The notes under the pieces: generated by a model
Databases searched by the model: none
The model's input: only the letters and a program-made list of their open reading frames with translations
What the model was told of the DNA's origin: nothing
Position numbers and translations under genes: made by a program
From: Entrophospora sp. SA101
Lineage: Eukaryota > Glomeromycota > Glomeromycetes > Entrophosporales > Entrophosporaceae
Length of the DNA: 49,189 bases
Reading direction: 5' to 3'
NCBI GenBank assembly: GCA_958430865.1
Contig: CAUDNR010004132.1
Span: 17,586-66,774, forward strand
In this document: positions 9,875 through 17,618 of the stretch, piece by piece
Position numbering within the stretch: position 1 is the stretch's first letter
How the letters are laid out: each line of letters begins with the position of its first letter

Positions 9875-11026
9875 CTAATCAAGTTCTTCAATCAAATCAT
9901 TGTAAGGGGTATCAACTTTATCTTTTGGCTCAGAAGGAAGAATTTTTTGCCTGTTGTTTATTATAGCATAGTTTTCTGCAGGGGAATGTGGACCATCTGG
10001 AGAATGTCTCAGTGCTTTTCTTTGGATATTTAATCTGTCAGCATCATTGCATCCTTCATGTACTATGCAAGCATGATCTGCGCCAATTTTTCATAAATCG
10101 CCTGGCTTAAGATTATATTTTTTCAGAAATTTATTTAACCATTTAACACCTACAATACTGGGATCACGTAAATGACCATTTTTTATCGCTGTTTGAATCC
10201 AGATAAGTAGTTGGCAAGCGCTTTCTGGATCTTTTTCCATCGAAAGAAATTCCCGAGGATGGTTTTTATGATTTTTAGCATAACTGGTTGCATACCAATT
10301 ACATCCAGGAACCCACCATTCAGGAAGAGAATCGGAGATGAGTCCTTGACTCGAAGCTTTGTTTCCTCGATGCACTGCATCATCATTTGGTGATTCGAAA
10401 TAAGAAATTCAGAGAGTTGTTACTTCAGCTGGCCTCATACAGAGCATTACCATTACATCTGCAAGAGCTTGAATGTCGGGCGATTTAGCAGTATCATAGC
10501 TTTGGAGTCTTGCATTTATAGATTCTAAACTAAAATGTTCGGAAGGGGAAATTCCAATTCTTGCACGAAGCTTGCGATTTTCAGATTGTTTCCTGTTTGA
10601 CTCCCGAGTGATACCATCAGTGTCTTGTAAAGCATCGATTACCTTTTCAGAAGCCCCTTTTTCACGCAGACCATGCCGAATACGTTTGAGTTCTGAATCA
10701 ATTGCAATAACATTCTCTGGTGTTGCATATGTACTCTCAAGAAAAATTATAGTAGACGCTTCGCCAATTGGATCAGTAGATTCCATAATTTTTTGAACTT
10801 TATTTTTTACAGTATCTGGCTTGCTCTGTTTTCTTTGATCTGGCAGGAGTGCTGATATTTGTTCTGGGCTAAACTTAAGATCTCGGAGACAGGTTCTTGC
10901 ATTTTTACGAATGCGCCAGTCAGGAATTTTAGTGCGGAATTCATTGGCATAGGCACTTAGCTGAGACGGCTCCATCTGAGGAGTTAATCTATATTTTTTT
11001 ACGATTTCACTTGTGATGGCAGACAT
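9875..11026 (-). pseudogene. Tyrosine recombinase (Crypton-like/YR family) with two in-frame TGA stops
   Basis: A single frame of 384 codons from the ATG at 11026 to TAG at 9875, interrupted by TGA at 10409-10411 and 10091-10093. Signs of a tyrosine recombinase: a helical core-binding half; ALADVMVMLCMRPAEVTTL just before the first stop, matching the first catalytic Arg (R198) box; a WYATSYAKN segment; and near the end RKALRHSPDG...ENYAII, matching the second Arg/His box and the nucleophile Tyr. All catalytic-region landmarks remain in one frame; only the two TGA codons break it. Both fall where I recall Arg in relatives (L-R-I and L-R-K), consistent with CGA to TGA. The intact enzyme would catalyse site-specific excision and integration; this copy is probably dead. 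It diverges from the Cys-rich ORF and primase-helicase upstream. Confidence 0.75.
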
Positions 11027-11211
11027 TTTAATAGTAGGTATAACTGGTGGGTATGAATAGTAGAAGTAACTATGACTATGTATGAAATATATTCTTTCAA
11101 ATTCGAAATTAATTACCCGCCCTTTCGATAATGCTTCGCAGAGTACACAGTGCTCTAGATCTTAGGAGATATGACTGCCTTATCCATGGATGAAAAAGTA
11201 ATAAACCTAGA

Positions 11212-11496
11212 CTATAGGTCGTACCCAAAACCTGGCAAGTCCGGTATACGATTCTCAATCATAGCAATTTGTATACACAATTTATCCTGCTTTTTTCTGT
11301 TGTAATTCTCTCTACTTTTATATTTGCCTACATGATCATTGCATGCATTATATTTAGACCTATTTGACTCGCCACAATCTCTACAAGGAGTATATACTGG
11401 AGATTTACGATGGATATAACATTTTTCTGATTTACTATTTCGACCACAGATTTCTCCAGTTCTACAAATTTGTGAGCAATTGTATAATTTCATCAT
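11212..11496 (-). CDS. Small Cys/His-rich protein
   Basis: A 94-residue ORF. It contains CSQICRTGEICGR, EKCYIH, CRDCGE and YNACNDH, giving two candidate zinc sites (roughly C-x3-C-x5-C...C-x2-H and C-x2-C...C-x2-H). A basic, Lys/Arg-rich C-terminal half follows. It is transcribed away from the primase-helicase gene, whose ATG is 141 bp off, so the two may share a bidirectional promoter. The function is unknown; a nucleic-acid-binding accessory protein is an inference from the zinc sites and charge. Confidence 0.5.
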   Translation of the reverse strand: MMKLYNCSQICRTGEICGRNSKSEKCYIHRKSPVYTPCRDCGESNRSKYNACNDHVGKYKSRENYNRKKQDKLCIQIAMIENRIPDLPGFGYDL

Positions 11497-11636
11497 AAGT
11501 ATATATAATAAACTTCAATCAAATTTTTGGAATAATTAATTTTATTTTAAAGATTTATCTATCGATAATATAGTTTCAAAATAATACTACATATACTTTT
11601 TGTCAGATCAAACAACGCATATATACAAATCAATAA

Positions 11637-14600
11637 ATGAGTTTGTCTAGTGAAGCAAAAAAACGTTTATGTGAATTGTTACAACAACAACGTCTAAATC
11701 AAAAGTTAGCCAAATATAATGAAGCAAAAAGGTTCTTCATAGGTTTAACAGATCTTGACTATAAACCTGGCCATAGAGAACATACATTTTATAAATACTG
11801 GCTTGCATCCAGTGGCAATACTAATAAAAATGATACTGCACTTTTAGATGCATATCGACCTGAAGAAATTCATTCTCAATATATAATTCGGACAGCAGGA
11901 AAAGGTTATACAGTGATCAATCATCCTAGCGAAGTTTATAGAATACCTGATACTCATGAATGTATCGATGGGAACCAGCCCCTCCGCTTAATTATCGATA
12001 TTGATGCAAGGCAAAAACCAGATCCTTCTGATCCTAAACTTCCTTCTCTAGATAGTGAAAAAATTAATCATGGAGATTTGATATCTAGAATTTTAGTCGC
12101 TTGTGCAGATACATTAAGCCTTATTCCAGGATGTATACCTTTCTTAAATTCTTTTGCATTAGCAAGTTCATCGAATGCCAATAAATGCAGTTGGCATATT
12201 GTATATCCCTATGCTCGATTTATAGATTATAGAGAACTTAAAGGCTTTACTGAAAAAGTCATGGAATTAGTAGGAAATCCTTACTTGAAATTTATTGATG
12301 CTGGCCTTCCCAAGTCACATTTTAGTCTTCAACTTCTTGGATCAGCAAAGGAAGAACGCATAAAAAAACCTGCTATTTCTTCCATTAATAAGGGATTTAG
12401 AAATCTAGAGGATTATTTAGTTCAGCCTAAAGAAAATTTTTCAGAAATCTGGCCACAAACCTTCTCTTCAGAGGAGCCAGTAAAACAAGAATTTCAACCC
12501 ATCGATGATGAAAATGCTTTGGTGAATGGGGCTAACTTAGCTATTGCGAAATATGAGTGGCTCCAGATTGGAAGAACTGAGAAAGGGTTCATTAACTTTC
12601 AGGCACAATCAGTTAAAGAATGTCCTATATGTGATGTTAAACATGACAAAGATCAACTCTATGGATTTATTCGAAAGAATGGAGATTTCGTACTTAAATG
12701 TTATCGCCAAAAACAATACAAGCCAAATCATAAGGGACTGAGCTTTGGTAAGGTATCAGATAAAGTAGAATTAAAAGAAAAGTCCAAGAAGTGGAGATTA
12801 TGTGAAAGATTACCCAAGGCTTTATCAACTCCATATCAATTTCCCGAATTACCTGGGGAAAGTATTAATGTAAAAGAAATGGAGGATGCCCTAGATGCTT
12901 TTCCAGACTTCTTAAGTGAAGAGCCTAGTACTACTCTTATTCGTTCTACTGTAGGTACTGGGAAAACTAAAAAATTAAGAAAAATTTTAGCATCTTTAGC
13001 TCAAAGTGGTGCTAATTTACCTTGTACTATCTGGGTTTCATATCGCAAAACCCTTAGTAATGAATCTGAGGCTAAACTTAAAGAATTGGAAAAATTCGAT
13101 TTCAAAGTAGGGCAATATCAGAATATTGTGGCCGACCTAAAGACATATGAGTGGGATCTTATTATTGTACAAGTTGAAAGTATTCTTCGTCTTGATTTTC
13201 AAGGGGGTCATTCCTGTATGGCAATTTTAGATGAAGCGAATGCCACTATGCGTCAAATGGCTAGTGGAGTTCATGCTCGAGAATCTTTCAATGCTATGTG
13301 TGATTTGTTAAATGTAGCTACTCATGTTGTTGCTATGGACGCTTTTGCAAATGATTCGACTTTAGCTTTCTTAAAATCCTATCGAGGTGAGAATGTTCGA
13401 GTTATTGATAACAAATATCAACCACGTAAAGGGGAGATTGTTAAATTTCTTTACGATCCAGATAAAGGTTCAGAAGCTATACGCAGAAGTCTTAGTATGC
13501 TCCAAGAAGGTAAGCATGTTGCATTTGTTATGACATCCTGTAAAAAAGCTCGAGCCTTAGCTAATCAAGCATCTAAGTTGCAAAAACCTGATGGTTCATT
13601 CATTTTATCACAAGTTTATTTTGGCCAAATGGATGGGAAACAACGGCAAGATGATTTTGCTAATATTGATGCCACCTGGAGTGCTCTTGACTGTGTAATT
13701 TATACAAGCACTGTGGAAGCTGGCATTTCCTTTGAAATATCTGGTTATTTTGACGCAGTTATAGGAATTACTAATATTGCCACTCCAGTTCATGTTGAAG
13801 CGTTTGCTCAGATGTTGTTCAGAATCCGTGACTGTCCATTACGTATGGTTTCCCTTTATCATAGCAAAAAATTTGATATTTTCAAAGAACCATGTCAGGA
13901 ACTCATTCAGGCTGAACTTTCAGCATTAAGACCTGGAGACTTACCAACAATAATAAAAGGCCAGCATGCATGGGATAAAATTGCTGATTGTTATGCACTT
14001 AATTTATCTCCAGCAGTGGAAACCTATATCGAAGTTGAATATCAGAGACGCTTATCAACCAAATATTTTCCCGAGATTCTTTGTAGCCTTATTGCTAGTA
14101 CTGGAGCATCACTTGAGTTAATCTCAATAGAAGATGCTGAAAAAGTTAACAGGAAAGAAGTTTCTCATACTATTAAAAATATTGAGAAAATAATTAAAGG
14201 TGCAGATGCAGAATTAATAGTTAATGCCCCAGATATTAGTCCCGATGAAGCTGAAATTCTTAAGCAAAATCCCATACGCTCTTTTACTGATAACTTGACT
14301 TTACAACGACATTATTTGTGGAAAATATATGCTTCAGGTGATATCGGAGGTAAGGATGATACTAAAGACTGGGGCATGAACAATGATGATTGGATTAAAC
14401 TTTGTGACAAAGATTTCGTAGAAAGATTCAATGATCCTGAACCATTACAATATTTTAGAAGACTGGCATATTTCAGAAGACAAGGTTCCAATGCAACAAA
14501 AGCCATAGAAAATCTGAAAATCAAAGAAGAAATGCAATGGGAAGATTCACATGAATCTATGGATCCGTCATCAGTTGATTTGCATAAATTTTATTCAGCA

Positions 14601-15344
14601 AAACAGTGGAAAGCAGTACATAATCTTGTTCAATCAATAGGCTTCAATGATATTGATGACACGAATATTCTTTCTGGCGATGATGTGACAAAAGTTTTCA
14701 AACAATCACGGGAAAAAATTGTTAAAATTCGAGAAGATGCATTATTACTCTTTGGTTTTAAGACCCGAGCTAAAGGAATACCTGACCTTAATGCTACAAT
14801 AAAATTTATTAATGCAATACTGAGTAATTGGTGTGGTTATACTATCAAGAGTGGAGAAACTCGTGTAGGTTCCAAGGGGCATCAAATACGGAAAAAAACA
14901 TATTGGATTCATCGTGTGCCAGATAATGAAGCTGGGTTTGAAACTCAAGAAGGAATAATGGCTATAAAGTTGAATGTTCCTAATTATCGTCCTACAAATC
15001 CAGTTCTTCCACCATATAAACCTGAATCGATTGATGAAACTCAAGAACTTTTCGATTCGATACCCATTACTACTGATATCACCATTTCAAAATCCAGTAA
15101 TGAGGTTTGTGAAAAGAGTTCTTGCAATAACATAGTTGAAAAATCCGTAACAGATTTGCCACAATTGTCTCAAGATCAATTAAATAATTCTGAGCAATTC
15201 TTAAGCATTACTGAAGCTAAGAAAGAGTTACCTGAATCCTTAACTTCTCTATCTTCAGAATTTCTCATTAAAAACGAATCTGATATAGATATGCTGATCT
15301 TCCATTTACAACAAAAATTTCAATTATCTCAAGAAAGGTTATAA
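11637..15344 (+). CDS. Archaeo-eukaryotic primase - zinc motif - SF2 (UL9-like) helicase fusion
   Basis: A 1,235-residue intronless ORF, the largest in the island. Residues about 30-240: AEP primase/PrimPol core with metal-binding D121-I-D123 (LIIDIDAR), the nucleotide-binding box SSSNANKCSWH (H187) and a third acid near D221. Residues 329-355: UL52/PrimPol-like zinc knuckle C329-x2-C332-x3-H336...C355. Residues about 430-745: superfamily 2 helicase, Walker A GTGKT (440-444), motif Ia SYRKTL, DEAN-type motif II ILDEAN (D532,E533), motif III-like VAMDAF, motif V YTSTVEAGISF, motif VI QMLFRIRDC. This order matches replication origin-binding helicases of the herpes UL9 type (Herpes_ori_bp). The C-terminal 490 residues are unassigned. 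Likely role: self-primed replication of the element. The frame stays open for 63 codons after the TAA. Confidence 0.8.
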   Translation: MSLSSEAKKRLCELLQQQRLNQKLAKYNEAKRFFIGLTDLDYKPGHREHTFYKYWLASSGNTNKNDTALLDAYRPEEIHSQYIIRTAGKGYTVINHPSEVYRIPDTHECIDGNQPLRLIIDIDARQKPDPSDPKLPSLDSEKINHGDLISRILVACADTLSLIPGCIPFLNSFALASSSNANKCSWHIVYPYARFIDYRELKGFTEKVMELVGNPYLKFIDAGLPKSHFSLQLLGSAKEERIKKPAISSINKGFRNLEDYLVQPKENFSEIWPQTFSSEEPVKQEFQPIDDENALVNGANLAIAKYEWLQIGRTEKGFINFQAQSVKECPICDVKHDKDQLYGFIRKNGDFVLKCYRQKQYKPNHKGLSFGKVSDKVELKEKSKKWRLCERLPKALSTPYQFPELPGESINVKEMEDALDAFPDFLSEEPSTTLIRSTVGTGKTKKLRKILASLAQSGANLPCTIWVSYRKTLSNESEAKLKELEKFDFKVGQYQNIVADLKTYEWDLIIVQVESILRLDFQGGHSCMAILDEANATMRQMASGVHARESFNAMCDLLNVATHVVAMDAFANDSTLAFLKSYRGENVRVIDNKYQPRKGEIVKFLYDPDKGSEAIRRSLSMLQEGKHVAFVMTSCKKARALANQASKLQKPDGSFILSQVYFGQMDGKQRQDDFANIDATWSALDCVIYTSTVEAGISFEISGYFDAVIGITNIATPVHVEAFAQMLFRIRDCPLRMVSLYHSKKFDIFKEPCQELIQAELSALRPGDLPTIIKGQHAWDKIADCYALNLSPAVETYIEVEYQRRLSTKYFPEILCSLIASTGASLELISIEDAEKVNRKEVSHTIKNIEKIIKGADAELIVNAPDISPDEAEILKQNPIRSFTDNLTLQRHYLWKIYASGDIGGKDDTKDWGMNNDDWIKLCDKDFVERFNDPEPLQYFRRLAYFRRQGSNATKAIENLKIKEEMQWEDSHESMDPSSVDLHKFYSAKQWKAVHNLVQSIGFNDIDDTNILSGDDVTKVFKQSREKIVKIREDALLLFGFKTRAKGIPDLNATIKFINAILSNWCGYTIKSGETRVGSKGHQIRKKTYWIHRVPDNEAGFETQEGIMAIKLNVPNYRPTNPVLPPYKPESIDETQELFDSIPITTDITISKSSNEVCEKSSCNNIVEKSVTDLPQLSQDQLNNSEQFLSITEAKKELPESLTSLSSEFLIKNESDIDMLIFHLQQKFQLSQERL

Positions 15345-15533
15345 CAATGGAGATTCAAGATTGCTTTTGAAATGCGGGATAATCAGAATTATTGGAAAAA
15401 AGAGCGCGAAAGCATGAATGAAATTGATTTTCTAGAATATAAGCGAAATTTTGAAACTAAATTGGGTATTCCTACTACTCCGCACAAAAGAGAATTGAAA
15501 AATAAATCTTTAGCCTTTATCGAATATGCGTAA
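15345..15533 (+). CDS. In-frame continuation after the primase-helicase stop
   Basis: After TAA at 15342-15344 the same frame reads on for 62 sense codons (QWRFKIAFEMRDNQNYWKKE... to FIEYA) and ends at TAA 15531-15533. Composition is charged and helical like the preceding tail. A CAA to TAA change would explain the stop, making the original protein about 1,298 residues. Alternatively it is chance. Confidence 0.4.
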   Translation, partial: QWRFKIAFEMRDNQNYWKKERESMNEIDFLEYKRNFETKLGIPTTPHKRELKNKSLAFIEYA

Positions 15534-15709
15534 CTGTTGTTCAAGATAATACAATCTAGTTAAGTAGTAATTTCTGGAGACAAGAGATTGCTACATTCAG
15601 CTAGTTATATATCTGGGTAAAGGGATTTTTGTCGCCTCTTACAAATAAGTATAAGAAAAAATTCAAATAAAAAATTAATATTCCTAGATCAATAATAAGG
15701 AGTTTTTGT

Positions 15710-16140
15710 GTCGTGTAATTATGCTTTGGGTATCTACCAGATATATATTATAAAATTATGCTTTGGACGTCTATCAGATATATATAAAATAAAATTATAC
15801 TTTGGACGTCTACCAGTATAAAGATATCAACTACACGAGAAATGGTTTAAAAATCGAGAAACATGGCTGGTATTTGGTAGCATATCAAGGTATAATTATG
15901 TGTCATAGACACTAACTTCGTTATTACAGGTATATATATATTATAAAATTATGCTTTGGGTATAAAAATTGGTAGTATCCCAAAGTATTTTTAACATGAA
16001 GTGATAGTAATCGAAAGTATCAACTATGCAAGAAAGATTTCCAGGATCGCAAAACATAGTATACTGATGGTAGACGCCCAAAGTAAAATTATTACAGAAA
16101 GATATATATTATAAAAATTATGCTTTGGATGTCTACCAAT
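15710..16140. repeat. Degenerate nested repeats (ATTATGCTTTGG family)
   Basis: The word ATTATGCTTTGG or a close variant recurs at about 15718, 15755, 15795, 15948 and 16117, usually followed by (A/G)(C/T)GTCTACCAG and TATATATTATAAAA. An inverted copy (GGTAGACGCCCAAAGTAAAATT) sits at about 16071. Two longer blocks beginning ATCAACTA (near 15828 and 16018) also match each other loosely. No coding frame is visible. This looks like an old tandem or foldback array at the island edge. Confidence 0.6.
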
Positions 16141-16144
16141 AACT

Positions 16145-16410
16145 GCTAACAATTCGGCACTACGTGCCTCATCCTTGAGTTACCAAATAGGATAACGATT
16201 CGGCACTACGTGCCTCATCCTCGCGTTACCAAAAAGGATAACGATTCGGCACTACGTGCCTCATCATCGGATTACCAAATAGGATAACAATTCGGCACTA
16301 CGTGCCTCATCCTCGCGTTTCCAAATAGGATAACGATTCGGCACTACGTGCCTCATCCTCGCGTTTCCAAATAGGATAACGATTCGGCACTACGTGCCTC
16401 ATCTTTGACG
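16145..16410. repeat. 46-bp minisatellite, six copies
   Basis: CGGCACTACGTGCCTCATC begins at 16155, 16201, 16247, 16293, 16339 and 16385, an exact 46-bp period. Each unit has a dyad GGCAC-TAC-GTGCC and a linker of the form CTCGCGTT(T/A)CCAAATAGGATAACGATT. The copies differ by only a few bases. It is not CRISPR: the whole period is repeated and the organism is a eukaryote. Confidence 0.9.
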
Positions 16411-16424
16411 AGGCAAATGCATTT

Positions 16425-16515
16425 GACCCATCAATCGAATGACTTGAGTTTTATGATACACCCATCATTCGAATGACTTGAGTTTTATGATACACCCAAC
16501 ATTCGAATGACTTGA
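16425..16515. repeat. 34-bp tandem repeat, about three copies
   Basis: GAATGACTTGAGTTTTATGA recurs at 16437, 16471 and (with two changes at the end) 16505, with the linker TACACCCA(T/A)CATTC. It lies directly after the 46-bp array and before the palindrome. Confidence 0.8.
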
Positions 16516-16561
16516 ATTTTGCGATCGACATGTCATAGCTGAGGGGGAATAACCTAGACTA

Positions 16562-16593
16562 AGTGGAAATAACATAATTATGTTATTTCCACT
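16562..16593. repeat. Perfect 32-bp palindrome
   Basis: AGTGGAAATAACATAA followed without spacer by its exact reverse complement. It sits where the pogo-type reading frame on the minus strand loses its family match, so it may be the junction or collapsed terminal inverted repeats of a small element inserted there. Confidence 0.8.
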
Positions 16594-17001
16594 GGCGCTT
16601 TGAGATTCTCCATGCTTGTTATATTCTTGAATCGAATATCTTTGTTTAAAGTTATGAAGCCAAACAGATGATGCTTTAAAGTTATTTACTTCTAAATAAT
16701 TCTGCAAACCTTAAAAAGCTTTTTCCTGTATAATAGAACCAGTGATTGTTAAATTACATTCGAGAGCCTTTTCAATCCGTAATATCAAGGGTCCATCGAT
16801 CTTAGAAGCAGGTAAAGAATTTGGTCTTTTTAATCTTGCTTGATAGGAATTTAGGTCATCTTTCAGATTCTTTTAATATATCGCTTACTTGACCTTGGCT
16901 AATACCATATCTTGCTGCTAATTCAACTTTTTTGGTTCAGGGTTATTTTTTTTTTTAATAAGCAAATTTCTCTTTTTTGTTGTGCAGTAATAAAGTTTCA
17001 T
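16594..17001 (-). pseudogene. Broken pogo/Tigger-type transposase, N-terminal part
   Basis: On the minus strand, near 16975 the frame reads TAQQKREICLLK, then after a shift VELAARYGISQGQVSDILKES (Psq-type helix-turn-helix), and finally FKASSVWLHNFKQRYSIQEY followed by HGESQSA (CENP-B/Tc5 helix-turn-helix). These are the two DNA-binding domains of pogo-superfamily DDE transposases. At least two frameshifts separate the pieces, and the match stops at the palindrome at 16593. No DDE catalytic region is visible in the window. Confidence 0.65.
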
Positions 17002-17618
17002 TTTTTAGATGATTATAGTTGTTCTTGTGTATTAAACTTTATTTTTATAATTTTTTTTTTTAAATAAATAACCAACCACTCAAATAACAAGGCTTGTATT
17101 TATATCTTTTAGAATTTCGTAAAAATATTAAATCACAGAAATGATCGTTCGTTTTGTTACAATTTCCACAAAAATAATCATATTAATAATATTAATATTA
17201 CATAAATAATTTATCGTACGATTTTTTTGTTAGTCATTTTCCACGTGACTTCGTTGTAACGCGATTAGTATTAGTAACTAACTATATTCGTTGTCGGGTA
17301 TATTTTCCATCAAATTCATTCTTTTCTAAAATACTTCATAGTAATAGTTTTCTCCATTTATGCGATTATTTGGTTTACCTATGGCTTAGTTTATGGCTTC
17401 GATAATAATGGAATAAGTAATAGTCGCAGTATAAAAAATTGTGTACACGCGCTAAAATGCCAAGAGCTTTCAACTGCATGTTATTTATCTGGGATCAACC
17501 TAATATGTATGAAGATTTACCAAAATAGAAAAAAAAATAAATAACGCAAATTTTAATTACCAATTTTTTTTTACAATTCTTTTAATGCTAAATTAAAATA
17601 TATAAAAATTTGTAAAAT
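17002..17618. other. Intergenic, AT-rich
   Basis: No coding frame is supported. It marks the passage from repeat debris to the host gene block and contains the upstream region of the ITFG1-like gene. Confidence 0.4.

Noticed and set aside
193..15533. Alternative genetic code with TGA as a sense codon
   Set aside because: The large intact ORFs of the same island and the host genes never use in-frame TGA; isolated nonsense changes explain the data better.
16145..16410. CRISPR-like array
   Set aside because: The full 46-bp period is repeated with no variable spacers, and the window is eukaryotic.
1..16600. Starship element with a DUF3435 captain
   Set aside because: The recombinase lacks the features I would need to call it a captain, and Starships are known from Pezizomycotina; only the general analogy is kept.
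1..16600. Endogenous giant virus
   Set aside because: No major capsid protein, packaging ATPase, DNA polymerase or viral late-gene set is visible; primase and UL9-like helicase alone are not enough.
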